From JAJEAD01 sp964420925 (GTDB taxonomy: Bacteria; Pseudomonadota; Gammaproteobacteria; HK1): a stretch of DNA of 64,000 bases. Made by a program: the position numbers and the translations under genes. The notes beneath the pieces were generated by a model, which was not told the DNA's origin, did no database searches, and was given only the letters and a program-made list of their open reading frames with translations. Each line of letters opens with the position of its first letter. Within the stretch, counting starts at the first letter, position 1. The stretch is taken from the NCBI GenBank assembly GCA_964420925.1, contig CAYQVB010000154.1, positions 1 through 64,000 on the forward strand, read 5' to 3'. Below are positions 27,101-34,801 of this stretch, one piece after another.

Positions 27101-27638
27101 CGCGGGCAAGCACGGCTTTGCGCAAGCCGTGGCACGCTACGCCTACAAGCTGATGGCGTACAAGGACGAGTACGAGGTGGCCCGCCTCTACACCGACGGC
27201 GCCTTCGTGTCAGAGCTCGAACGCCACCTCGAGGGCGACATCCGTCTCGAGTTCCACATGGCCCCGCCGGTCTTCGCCGCCCGCGACCCGGATACCGGGC
27301 TCCCGAGGAAGCGGAGCTACGGACCCTGGATGATGCGGGCGCTGCGGGTGCTGGCGAAGCTGAAGAAACTGCGGGGCACCCGCCTCGACCCCTTCGGCCG
27401 CAGCGAGGAGCGCCGGACCGAACGCCGCCTGGTGGAAGAGTACGAGGCGACGGTGCGGGAGCTTGGCCGTGGTCTCGACTACGAGAACCACGGCCTCGCG
27501 GTGGGCATCGCCTCGCTGCCGGAAGGGATCCGGGGTTACGGCCACGTGAAGGCGGAGCACCTCGCCTGCGTGCGGGAGCGCCAGGCGGCGCTGCTCCAGG
27601 CGTGGCGCGCCCCGGCCGAAGCCCGGGCCGCAGGCTGA
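24153..27638 (+). CDS. Fused indolepyruvate/2-ketoacid ferredoxin oxidoreductase
   Basis: A 1161-residue single-chain enzyme of the long IOR type, oxidatively decarboxylating 2-ketoacids (aryl pyruvates or branched-chain ketoacids) to acyl-CoA with a low-potential acceptor. The N-terminal half carries the pyrimidine-binding (alpha-like) domain. The TPP site is seen at NLGDGTYYHCGLLAIRACI and NITYKILYNDAVAMTGGQ. Iron-sulfur cysteines occur in CEGCGDCSAKSNC and in SSCNKDFTCSEGFCPS. The C-terminal third is the gamma-like domain (ILVTGIGGTGVVTVGAMI). It is translationally coupled to the acyl-CoA dehydrogenase and suited to amino acid breakdown after transamination or oxidation by the nearby flavin oxidases. 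Confidence 0.93.
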   Translation: MALAAASLDDRYERESGALYLTGSQALVRLALMQKARDRRAGLSTGCFISGYRGSPMHNADKELWRAQRFLDRADIHFQPAVNEDLAATACWGTQQINLFPGARFDGVFAIWYGKGPGLDRSVDAIRHANLSGTARHGGVLAVVGDDHGMKSSDVPATSEPTFMDLMMPVLYPASVREILEYGLFGFALSRFCGAWVGFKTVADTLDTAVSIVIDDPQWPSIVEPDDFELPPDGVHIRLPDPWANQEPRLRHHKMGAALAFARANRLNRRLVDARKARLGVVSSGKAALDVVQALRDLGLDEAGASALGIRVLKVAMPHPADLEGLRAFADGLDEVLVVEEKRRIIETQVKDALYALPDGRRPRVIGRRDENGAPLLSEVGELSVDAITRALARSIGRFHESERMRERLSFLDAKEAERRSRAALSVTRLPYFCSGCPHNRSTRVPQGSRAHGGVGCHYMATYMERDNLTHTQMGGEGATWIGQAPFVDTPHVFQNLGDGTYYHCGLLAIRACIAAGVNITYKILYNDAVAMTGGQPVDGPLDPMRISRQVRAEGVSRIVVVSEEPEKYAGAQDRFAAGTRIEPRRALDRVQRELRECPGVSVLIYDQTCAAEKRRRRKRGKMPDPPRRLFINERVCEGCGDCSAKSNCMSVVPLDTEFGRKRRIDQSSCNKDFTCSEGFCPSFVTVHGAKPRRVTAGGRVPAHLRELPEPSPPSLEGKSYGILVTGIGGTGVVTVGAMITMAAHLEGKACSSVDQFGMAQKGGAVTSHLRIAARAEDIKAVRLNEGAADLLLGCDGLVAGSDLALDTVARGHTRAIVNRHEAITGHFTRDPDTLFPSRGIAARLEAAAGKGQVDLLDATRIATGLMGDSIATNLFMLGYAWQKGLVPVSAAGIERAIELNAVAVESNRETFRWGRRAAVDLAAVSAIAAPERAMPARDAPAASVEALMERRAEDLVHYQDRAYADRYRALVAEARRAESRRAAGKHGFAQAVARYAYKLMAYKDEYEVARLYTDGAFVSELERHLEGDIRLEFHMAPPVFAARDPDTGLPRKRSYGPWMMRALRVLAKLKKLRGTRLDPFGRSEERRTERRLVEEYEATVRELGRGLDYENHGLAVGIASLPEGIRGYGHVKAEHLACVRERQAALLQAWRAPAEARAAG

Positions 27639-27704
27639 ACACAGTCGCCATGCCTCGTGCTTGTTTCGGACTCCCGCTTTCACGCATCCTTGATCGGCCA
27701 AGCC

Positions 27705-27785
27705 GGTGGATTCCCGCGAATCAAGGGAAGACGGCAGGCGATGTCGGGAGGAGATGGCGTCATTCCCGCGAAGGCGGAATCCACC
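27705..27785 (+). repeat. REP-like element with 10-bp terminal inverted repeat
   Basis: GGTGGATTCC (27705-27714) and GGAATCCACC (27776-27785) are perfect inverted copies. The right arm contains GTCATTCCCGCGAAGGCGGAATCCAC, the form widespread between genes in beta- and gammaproteobacteria. The related single arm at 30240-30266 is inverted, and a weaker relative is at 16429-16455. It fills most of the 297-base gap between the ketoacid oxidoreductase and the selenoprotein gene. Confidence 0.65.
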
Positions 27786-27935
27786 CGTCTCAACTGCGGC
27801 GATGAAGCGGGAATACACGAGCGACCGTCGGCAGCTTCGCCACTGCCCGCCTTGCCCGAATGCCAATGTGCCACAGTGGCGATGCACCAAAGACAATGCG
27901 CTGCCGGCGATTGCACGCCAGTGGAGAATGACACC

Positions 27936-29027
27936 GTGACCACGATTTCCTACTCCGATTCCAGGTACTCGATCCGCCCCGACTTTGCGGAGGTCCACAA
28001 CCGTTTCTGGGAACGTCTCGCCCGTCCCGGTGCGTGGTGGACGGGAGCGGAGCGCGTTGCGATTGCGCGCGAGGCGCGGGCCGCGCCGGGTTGCGCTCTT
28101 TGCCGGGCGGCCAAAGCGGCGCTCTCACCGGCCGGGGTCACCGGGCATCACGAGCGGGTCTCCGACCTGCCGGAAGCGGCGGTGGAAGCGGTGCACCGCA
28201 TCGTCACCGACGCGGCCCGCCTCACCCGCTCCTGGTACCGGCGGCGCCTCGATTCCGGGCTCACCGACGGACACTACGTGGAGATCGTCGGTATCGTGGC
28301 CGCGCTCGCGAGCGTCGATTCGTTCTGTCGCGCGATGGGCCTCCCGTTGCGTCCCCTTCCCGAACCCGTTGCCGGCGCGCCGAGCGGCTACCGCCCGGCG
28401 CGCCTCGCGACCGACGAAGGGTGGGTGCCGATGGTGCCGTCCGAGAACGCGGGAACTCCGGAGGCGGATCTGTGGCACTCCGGTCGCACCGACAATGTAA
28501 TCCGGGCCATGAGCCTGGTGCCGGATGCGGTGCGCACACTCAAGGACCTATCGGCGGTCCACAATCTGGCAAACGCGAACGTGCGCAAGGCGGGCGTGAA
28601 TCGCGGCGGCGCTCTCACCAAGTCTCAGACGGAGCTGCTTGCCGGCAGGGTATCTGCGCTCAACCAGTGTTACTACTGAACCGCGTGGCACACCAGCATG
28701 CTCCGTGAGAGCAGCCGGACCCACGAAGAATCGGTGGACTTTGCCGCGGTCATGGATGGCGACGTGGAGAGCGGCGTTCCCCATGGCGCAGCGCTGGTGC
28801 AATTTGCCGAGGCGGTGGTCGCGGGCAGCGCAGCCGACTGCGAGGCGGCGCGGCAGGCGCTCGCCAACACCATGGGAGCCGAGGCCCTGGTCGACGCCGC
28901 GGGGGTGATCTCCAACTTCGAGCGCATGGTGCGTGTCGCCGACGCAACCGGGATCTCGATCGGCCCGATGTCGGAGGAGGACCTGGTACTCGTCCGCGAG
29001 CTCGGCATCGACCGCTTCAGTGCCTAA
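27936..29027 (+). CDS. AhpD/CMD-family selenoprotein (CxxU), in-frame TGA read as selenocysteine
   Basis: Read through TGA at 28677-28679, this is one 363-residue protein starting at GTG 27936 (GGAGA upstream). The C-terminal domain carries the AhpD peroxidase motif almost perfectly: Glu233-x11-Cys245-Tyr-Tyr-Sec248-x3-His252-x10-His263, against the canonical EX11CX2CX3HX9H. So the TGA sits exactly at the second redox cysteine, and conserved sequence (TAWHTSMLRESSRTH) continues in the same frame for another 115 residues. A SECIS-like hairpin follows at a legal distance. The N-terminal half (YVEIVGIVAALASVDSFC) is a second CMD-like region. AhpD-like selenoproteins are a known class; the role is probably peroxide or disulfide reduction. 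If TGA stopped translation, the product would lack its active site. Confidence 0.88.
28693..28718 (+). promoter_or_regulatory. Bacterial SECIS-like element inside the selenoprotein gene
   Basis: Fold read by hand: CC (28693-28694) pairs with GG (28717-28718), A-C mismatch, GC (28696-28697) with GC (28714-28715), bulged A28698, then UGCUC (28699-28703) with GAGCA (28709-28713). The apical loop is CGUGA (28704-28708). The loop starts 24 bases after the UGA, within the usual window of about 16-37, and has a G at its second position followed by U. The GU in the loop and a bulge on the 5' side recall the E. coli fdhF element recognised by SelB. Structure is inferred from pairing only. Confidence 0.75.
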
Positions 29028-29156
29028 TCGCGAGCTCGTGGGATTGAGTAACGTCTTCGTAACTCCTGACACCTGTTACAACAGGAGGAAATCCGACGCG
29101 GACTCCCACCGCTCGCAGCCGTAAGCACGGCGAATGGCGGGGCGGAGCCCGAGGTT

Positions 29157-30149
29157 TCAGCTCTTCACGGCGCGCGCCTCGCGGCGCCGGATCCACCAGG
29201 GCTGCTCGCAGATGTGGCCGAGGAACTCGACCACGACGTGGGTGCCAAGATAGGCGGTGATGCCGGTGCCGACGTCGAGCTGGGGATTCACCTCCACGAA
29301 GTCGAAGCCGATGATCTCGGTGTGCCGGGCGATCGCCTTCAGGGTGTCGCGGAGCTCCGCGTAGCTCATGCCGTTCGGCTCGGCCGAGACGCAGCCGGGC
29401 ACGAGGGAGAGATCCAGGACGTCGACGTCGATGCTCACGTAGCACTGGTCCCCCTCGGGTACGATCTCGGCCACGCCCCGCGGCCCGATCTCGTGGAACT
29501 CGCTCATGGTGACCACCCGGTTGCCGTCGTCGATCGAGTCCTTGACCATGTCCTCGGAATGGCGAAGGCTGCGGATCCCGATCTGGCTCAGGGTCTGCAA
29601 GTGGGCCATGGGCTTGATGTGCCGGAAGGCGTGCCCGTTGGTGAAGCGCAGATCGTGGATGAAGGGCGCGTAGTCGGTGTGGGCGTCGAAGTGCAGCACG
29701 TGCAGGGGCTCGTCGTAGGCGCGGACCACCGGGTAGGTGATGGCGTGGTCGCCGCCGAGCACCACCGGCATTGCGCCGCTCTCGAGTATCCGACGCACCG
29801 TGCGGGTGATGTTGTCGAAGGTCTTCTCGACGTTGGTGGGCAGCACGTCCACGTCGCCGATGTCCGCGATGCTGCGGTGCTGCATCTCGTGGTCGAGGTA
29901 CATGCGCTTCGTTTCCGGGTTGTAGTAGCCGCGTCCGCCCGCACAGAAGCGCAGCGAGTGCTCACGTATGGCGCGCGGCCCGAAGCGCGAGCCCGCCATG
30001 AAGGGCGAACCCTCGTCGGTCGGCACTCCGACCACCGCGATGTCCGCGTCCAGGGCATTGATGTCGGTGCAGATCGGTGCGCGCAGGAAGGAGGGGATGC
30101 CGACGTAGGGCCGGTCGACGCGGATTTCGGGAGAGTCGCTGGAACTCAT
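29157..30149 (-). CDS. speB: Agmatinase/ureohydrolase family protein
   Basis: A 330-residue binuclear-manganese hydrolase of the arginase superfamily. All metal-ligand motifs are seen: VVLGGDHAITYP, LHFDAHTDYAPF and YVSIDVDVLDLSLVPG. It is in the agmatinase/guanidinobutyrase/guanidinopropionase range, so hydrolysis of a guanidino compound to urea is expected, but the exact substrate is not fixed. AGGAGG lies just before the ATG; a small hairpin overlaps this ribosome site. With the DauA-like oxidase, which can act on D-arginine, it suggests interest in arginine-derived compounds. Confidence 0.88.
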   Translation of the reverse strand: MSSSDSPEIRVDRPYVGIPSFLRAPICTDINALDADIAVVGVPTDEGSPFMAGSRFGPRAIREHSLRFCAGGRGYYNPETKRMYLDHEMQHRSIADIGDVDVLPTNVEKTFDNITRTVRRILESGAMPVVLGGDHAITYPVVRAYDEPLHVLHFDAHTDYAPFIHDLRFTNGHAFRHIKPMAHLQTLSQIGIRSLRHSEDMVKDSIDDGNRVVTMSEFHEIGPRGVAEIVPEGDQCYVSIDVDVLDLSLVPGCVSAEPNGMSYAELRDTLKAIARHTEIIGFDFVEVNPQLDVGTGITAYLGTHVVVEFLGHICEQPWWIRRREARAVKS

Positions 30150-30154
30150 GAAAA

Positions 30155-30172
30155 CCTCCTGAAAGCTTCAGG
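30155..30172 (-). promoter_or_regulatory. Shine-Dalgarno with overlapping hairpin before the ureohydrolase gene
   Basis: On the minus strand CCTGAA-GCT-TTCAGG (30172 to 30158) folds as a 6-bp stem, and its 3' arm runs into the AGGAGG ribosome-binding site (30160 to 30155). Folding would partly cover the site, so translation may depend on unfolding. The stem is short and the effect may be minor. Confidence 0.4.
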
Positions 30173-30239
30173 TGATGCAGACGGCGTGATCCTTCGTGCT
30201 CCCCGCGTGCAGAGAGCTTGCCTTGATTCGGTGGTATGC

Positions 30240-30266
30240 GTGGATTGCCGCTCGCGCGGGAATGAC
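30240..30266 (-). repeat. REP-like repeat copy, inverted
   Basis: GTGGATTGCCGCTCGCGCGGGAATGAC is the reverse complement, with few differences, of the arm at 27759-27784. It lies in the 240-base gap between two minus-strand genes. Confidence 0.6.
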
Positions 30267-30389
30267 GGAGCGCGGTGTCGCGCCCCCGATTTGCCATTCC
30301 TGCGCAGATGCGTGTCCGCAGGTGAAGTTGCGCCCGCGACAGCGGAGTGGCTCGTCGCCGCGGCCCGTTCGTGAGGATCGTTCATCAGA

Positions 30390-31214
30390 TCAGCGCGGCT
30401 CTCCCGGCCTGGAGTGGTTGCCGAGGTCCGAACCTCCCGCCCGGTCGTAGCGCTGGCCCGGACTCGATGCCTCGACGCGACGGGTGTCACGATGGTGGAT
30501 GTGGTCGGGGCGCCGGTGACGCGTGAGCGCGTTCGACACCGGGTTGTAGATCACCGAGAAGATGGGTCGGTCCCACGGCGACATGTTGTTCGGGGAGGCG
30601 TGCACCAGGCAGTCGCCGAAAATGAGGGCGGTGCCGGCGGGTCCGGTCGCCGATACGATGCCGCCCCGCTCCACCAGCTCGGCCACGTGCTCGGGCTCCA
30701 CCACCCACAAGGGGTAGCTGGTCGTCTCGGTGTCGAGGGTGGCGGGCGCGGGGCCACGCCGGTGCGAACCGGGGATGAAGTAGAGGGGTCCGTTGAACTC
30801 GTTCACGTCGTCCAGGAATACGTGGAGATTGAGGGCGTGCGCCTCCGGCACTCCATCCTCGCTGTGGTGGGTGGCGAAGTCGTAGTGCCACTGCCAGACC
30901 TCGCCGCTGAAGGCGCTCTTGACGTTGACCTTGACCTGCTGGATGTACACCGGCCCGCCGCTCAACTGTTCCGCCGGCTCGACCAGGCGCGGGTCCCGGA
31001 CCAGCGCAGCAAAGAGCGCGTCGCGCTCGTGCAGCCCCATCGCGGTGCGCACCTCGCCGCTCGCCTTCTCGCGGATGTTGGCCGGGGTGTCTTCGGAGAA
31101 TAGGTCGGGGAGCCGGGCGCGCAGGCGATCCGCCTCGTCGCGGTCGAAGAGCCCCTCGATGACGAGGAATCCGTCGCGGTGGAAGCGCTCGAGCTGTTCC
31201 GTGGTCAGTTGCAT
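30390..31214 (-). CDS. Phytanoyl-CoA dioxygenase (PhyH) family, ectoine hydroxylase-like
   Basis: A 274-residue Fe(II)/2-oxoglutarate-dependent dioxygenase starting at ATG 31214 (MQLTTEQLERFHRDGFLVIE). The iron ligands are the His-x-Asp of WHYDFATHHSEDGVPE and the distal His in GDCLVHASPNN. The LHVFLDDVNEFNGPLYFIPG block is typical of EctD and related hydroxylases. Hydroxylation of ectoine, of an amino acid, or of another small molecule are all possible; no ectABC genes are in the window. The C-terminal 35 residues are Arg/His-rich and poorly conserved. The upstream extension to 31283 is rejected because it lacks family sequence. Confidence 0.83.
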   Translation of the reverse strand: MQLTTEQLERFHRDGFLVIEGLFDRDEADRLRARLPDLFSEDTPANIREKASGEVRTAMGLHERDALFAALVRDPRLVEPAEQLSGGPVYIQQVKVNVKSAFSGEVWQWHYDFATHHSEDGVPEAHALNLHVFLDDVNEFNGPLYFIPGSHRRGPAPATLDTETTSYPLWVVEPEHVAELVERGGIVSATGPAGTALIFGDCLVHASPNNMSPWDRPIFSVIYNPVSNALTRHRRPDHIHHRDTRRVEASSPGQRYDRAGGSDLGNHSRPGEPR

Positions 31215-31404
31215 GCCGCCCGTTCCGACCCTCGTTTGCGCCGGCTTCCCGGGGCCTTTCGCTGTTTCCCCGACACCGGCCAACCATTGGAAAACAGTGT
31301 ACCCCCTCTCGGGGCGGGCGGAATGGAAGTTGCTCCGGGCGTCCGAGAGAAGGATGCCGGGGGCGTTTCATACTGTTCGAAGTCGAGAGGCTTGCGGGCA
31401 TTCT

Positions 31405-31427
31405 CCCCTCTCCCGCCGGGAGAGGGG
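31405..31427. repeat. Perfect 10-bp hairpin in the divergent spacer
   Basis: CCCCTCTCCC-GCC-GGGAGAGGGG, loop three bases, in the 329-base gap (31215-31543) between the PhyH gene and the lactonase gene. This CTCTCCC/GGGAGAG hairpin is of the kind found as dispersed intergenic palindromes in proteobacteria. CTTTGCC follows on the plus strand, so weak termination is conceivable. The rest of the gap shows no gene and must contain both divergent promoters. Confidence 0.6.
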
Positions 31428-31543
31428 CTTTGCCTTGCCTCCAGCGAGAAACGGCCTTGGGACTACGCGCAAGCCCCCATTGCGCCCGCTTCATTTCATG
31501 TAAGCTTCGCGCGCCCGAATGGGTCCGGAGCGAGTTGGGAGTG

Positions 31544-32443
31544 ATGAGCGGGGCGGAGTGCGTCGTCGACTGCAAGGCGTGGCTCGGGGAGGGGCCGGCG
31601 TGGTCGCCGGACGAAGGATGCCTGTACTGGACGGATGTGCCGTCCTACACCGTCTACCGCTGGAATCCTTCCACCGGAGAACAGGCGACCTGGATGATGC
31701 CGGAAATGGTCGCCTCGATGGCGATGCGTGAGAAGGGCGGCCTGATTCTGGCGACGACGGGCGGCATCGACGCCTGGGATCCGGAGAAGGATCGCCACGT
31801 TCGCCTCGTCGAGCCCGAAGCGAACCTGCCCTTGAACCGCTCCAACGACGGCAAGTGTGACCGGCGGGGGCGCTTCTGGCTCGGAACCATGCAGAACAAC
31901 CTCCACCCCGACGGGAGCGACAAGGGACTGACGGCCAGCACCGGGAATCTGTACCGCATCGACGCCGATCTGTCGGTCCATCGCATGGACACCGGGATCG
32001 GAATCAGCAACACCTTCGCCTGGAGCCCCGACGACCGTGTCATGTACTTCGCGGACACCCTCGTCGGTATGTACGCCTACGACTTCGACATCGAGACGGG
32101 CGGGATCGAGAACCGCCGGCTCTTCGCAAAGGCTGACGACGAGACTCTCGGCGCCGGCGACGGTTCCACCATCGACGAGGAAGGATTCATCTGGAACGCC
32201 CGGTGGGGTGGCGGCTGCCTCGTGCGCTGGGCGCCGGACGGCAGCATCGACCGGATGGTGAAGATACCCAGTCAGCTCGTGACGAGCGCGATCTTCGGCG
32301 GCGAGGATCTCGACGTCCTGTATGTGACGACGGCCCGCTACATGGTCTCGGAGCAGGACTTGCGGGAGCAGCCCCAGTCCGGGGGCATCTTCGCGCTGGA
32401 CCCCGGAGTGAAGGGAATCCCGGAGGTTCCCTTCGCCGGCTGA
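31544..32443 (+). CDS. SMP-30/gluconolactonase family lactonase
   Basis: A 299-residue six-bladed beta-propeller hydrolase. The metal site is visible: Glu in WLGEGPAWSPDEG, Asn in LPLNRSNDGKCDRRGRFWLG, and the DTGIGISNTFAWSPDDRVMY block with Asn and Asp. It opens sugar lactones to sugar acids in the cytosol. ATG 31544 follows GGGAGTG. It is the first gene of a seven-gene sugar-acid module that supplies, in order, lactonase, dehydratase, importer, dehydrogenase and aldolase. Confidence 0.92.
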   Translation: MSGAECVVDCKAWLGEGPAWSPDEGCLYWTDVPSYTVYRWNPSTGEQATWMMPEMVASMAMREKGGLILATTGGIDAWDPEKDRHVRLVEPEANLPLNRSNDGKCDRRGRFWLGTMQNNLHPDGSDKGLTASTGNLYRIDADLSVHRMDTGIGISNTFAWSPDDRVMYFADTLVGMYAYDFDIETGGIENRRLFAKADDETLGAGDGSTIDEEGFIWNARWGGGCLVRWAPDGSIDRMVKIPSQLVTSAIFGGEDLDVLYVTTARYMVSEQDLREQPQSGGIFALDPGVKGIPEVPFAG

Positions 32444-32460
32444 GCGCGCGGGGGCATCGC

Positions 32461-33612
32461 ATGAGAATCGTGAGCCTCGAGACCTTCCCGGTCAGGATCC
32501 CTTACCGGCACAGCGAGGAGAGCTCGATCGTCGACCGCGACGGGGTCAGCGACGTCATCGTCAAGCTCCGTGCGGACAACGGCCTGGTGGGCTGGGGAGA
32601 GAGCTGCACTGCCGCCGACACCGCAGGCATCGACAGCGCGATCCGGGCCACCGCCCCCTTCGTGCTCGGCCGCGATCCCTGGCAGAGCGAAGCGATCTAC
32701 CGCGACGTCTTCATTTCCGGCGGGTGGCAGTTCCAGGCGATGACCGGCAACTTCGCGTTCGCCGCGGTCGACATGGCGCTCTGGGACCTTTGCGGCAAGG
32801 AGTGCGGCCAGCCCCTCTATCGCCTCTTCGGGGGCGCGTTGCGCGACGAGGTGGACTACTTCTACTACCTGCGCTGGGGAACGCCGGAGGAGATGGCGGA
32901 ACAGGGGCGCGACGGCATCGAACGCGGCTACTCGGTCTACTACCTGAAGGTCGGGGTGGACGCGGCGGCCGAGGCGGCGATGCTGGAGGCGCTGCGCGAT
33001 GCGATCGGTACGAACGCGAAGATCCGGCTCGACGTCAACCAGAGCTGGTCGATGCCGCAGGCGCGCAAGACGCTCGAGGAGTGGCATGCGCGTTTCGACA
33101 TCGATTTCGTCGAGGCCCCGGTCTCGATCGATCCGATCGAGAACATGTCCGACTTGCGGGGCCCGGGACTGCCCCCGCTGTGCGTGAACGAGGGACTGTG
33201 GCGCGAAGCCGATGCGGCACGGATCATCAAGAGCCGCTGCTGCGACTACCTGTGTTTCTCGAGCTACTGGGTCGGCTCGTTGCGCCGCTTTCACACGCTG
33301 TGTCAGCTCGCGCATCTCGAAGGCCAGTTGGTGTGCAAGCATACCCACGGCGAGCTCGGCCTCACCGCCGCGGCCGGGCAACACATGATGCTGTGCGTAC
33401 CCAATGCGTGCGAGGGCCATCAGCAGACCGCGCAGTTCATGGTGGACGACATCCTCACCGAGCGCATACCCATTGCCGACGGCCCGAAATGGGGACGGAT
33501 CGAGGCGCCGGGACTGGGGGTCGAGGTCGACGAGGCCAAGCTCGCCACCTACCACGAGGCGTACCGGCGGGCGGGCGAGTACGTGCCGTATCGCCCGGCC
33601 GAGGCCGATTGA
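32461..33612 (+). CDS. Mandelate racemase/muconate lactonizing enzyme family, probable sugar-acid dehydratase
   Basis: A 383-residue enolase-superfamily barrel enzyme. Metal ligands are Asp191 (IRLDVNQSW), Glu218 (DFVEAPVS) and Glu244 (CVNEGLW). Lys163 in YYLKVGV is the proton-abstracting candidate, but the second Lys of a KxK motif is replaced by Gly. His294 and His296 in KHTHGELG could supply the acid side. The organisation fits acid-sugar dehydratases giving 2-keto-3-deoxy acids. It lies 17 bases after the lactonase gene. The exact sugar acid cannot be named. Confidence 0.88.
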   Translation: MRIVSLETFPVRIPYRHSEESSIVDRDGVSDVIVKLRADNGLVGWGESCTAADTAGIDSAIRATAPFVLGRDPWQSEAIYRDVFISGGWQFQAMTGNFAFAAVDMALWDLCGKECGQPLYRLFGGALRDEVDYFYYLRWGTPEEMAEQGRDGIERGYSVYYLKVGVDAAAEAAMLEALRDAIGTNAKIRLDVNQSWSMPQARKTLEEWHARFDIDFVEAPVSIDPIENMSDLRGPGLPPLCVNEGLWREADAARIIKSRCCDYLCFSSYWVGSLRRFHTLCQLAHLEGQLVCKHTHGELGLTAAAGQHMMLCVPNACEGHQQTAQFMVDDILTERIPIADGPKWGRIEAPGLGVEVDEAKLATYHEAYRRAGEYVPYRPAEAD

Positions 33613-33656
33613 CGAGACATTTGTGATGGAGCCTGCAAGAGCATGAGGAGGCAAAG

Positions 33657-34790
33657 ATGAGCCAGTCAGGATTGATCAAGGTACGTACCATGGCGCCGGT
33701 CACGCGCCGCACTTTCAATGCCGGTCTTCTCGCCGCGACCGGCCTGGCCGCGATGGGCGTCGGAATGCGCAGTGCGCAGGCGGGCGATGTCGTCTTCCTG
33801 GGATGGCAGGGCTACGACGAAGCTCTCTTCGTCGGCGATTTCATGGATCGAGAGGGCATATCGCTCGCCACCACCTATATCGGCAACAACGACGAGATCG
33901 TCACCAAGCTGCGAGCGGGCGGCGTGGGAACCGTCGACATCGTCACGCCCTACATGGGCTACGTTCCGCTACTCGCGGGCACCGATCTCATCGCGCCCAT
34001 CGATCGCGACATGGTGCCCAACCTGAAGGACGTCATGCCCCTCTTCCTGAACGACATGAACCTCAACGTCGACGGAGTTCTCTACGGCGTGCCCTTCACC
34101 TGGGGCTCCTCCCCCATGATGTACAACCCTGCCGCGATCCCGGAGCCGCCCGCTTCCTGGCACGACCTGTTCAAGCCGGAGTACGAGGGCAAGGTGGGCA
34201 TCATGGACGATCCGCTGGGCAACATCATGCTCGCGGCGCGTATCGTGACGGATGCGGAATCCGCAACCCTGATCACGCACGAGCAGCTCAGGGAGTCGGT
34301 CGACTACATGATCCGTCTCAAGGAGAAGCAGTTGCGCATGGTCGCGGTCAGTTGGGGCGAGCTCTCCGATGCCCTGTCGCGCGGCGACGTAGTCGTGACC
34401 TACGGGGGCTGGGAGGCGATCAAGAAGTTCGCGGCCGATGCCGGGGCGGTCGTCGAGTACACCTTCCCCGAGGAGGGCACCTTCGCGTGGCTGGACAGCT
34501 ACTGCGTGGCCAAGGACGCGCCGAACTGGGAAGTGGACCACGCCCTGTGCAATCAGATCATCAGCGTGGACGCCCAGCTCAAGATCGGCACCGAGTTCGT
34601 GCAGGGCATCGTGAACTCCGCGGCCATCGAGCAGTTGGATCCGGAGTCCCGTGCCCTCTACCCCTATGACGACCCCGCGGGCTTCGCGGAGAAGGCCACC
34701 TTCTACACCTTCCCGCCGCTCGAGGACGACGGCACGCACGCCACCTTCGACGACTGGGTCAAGGAGTGGGAGCGCTTCAAGTCGGCGTGA
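33657..34790 (+). CDS. ABC transporter substrate-binding protein, spermidine/putrescine (PotD) type
   Basis: A 377-residue periplasmic protein with a twin-arginine-like signal (APVTRRTFNAGLLAATGLAA, cleavage after AQA near residue 42). The mature part has the PotD/POPT class features (MVPNLKDVMPLFLNDMN, YGVPFTWGSSPMMYNPA). In this class ligands range from polyamines to opines and organic acids. The surrounding lactonase, dehydratase and aldolase argue for a sugar-acid or similar ligand rather than a polyamine. A 15-bp hairpin follows its stop codon. Confidence 0.9.
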   Translation: MSQSGLIKVRTMAPVTRRTFNAGLLAATGLAAMGVGMRSAQAGDVVFLGWQGYDEALFVGDFMDREGISLATTYIGNNDEIVTKLRAGGVGTVDIVTPYMGYVPLLAGTDLIAPIDRDMVPNLKDVMPLFLNDMNLNVDGVLYGVPFTWGSSPMMYNPAAIPEPPASWHDLFKPEYEGKVGIMDDPLGNIMLAARIVTDAESATLITHEQLRESVDYMIRLKEKQLRMVAVSWGELSDALSRGDVVVTYGGWEAIKKFAADAGAVVEYTFPEEGTFAWLDSYCVAKDAPNWEVDHALCNQIISVDAQLKIGTEFVQGIVNSAAIEQLDPESRALYPYDDPAGFAEKATFYTFPPLEDDGTHATFDDWVKEWERFKSA

Positions 34791-34801
34791 CCATCCGGCC
34801 A

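Noticed and set aside
28677..28679. TGA as a premature stop making two separate short genes or a pseudogene
   Set aside because: The frame continues without shift and the TGA replaces exactly the second cysteine of the AhpD motif, with a SECIS-like hairpin at a valid distance. Two independent genes would each have half of an active site.
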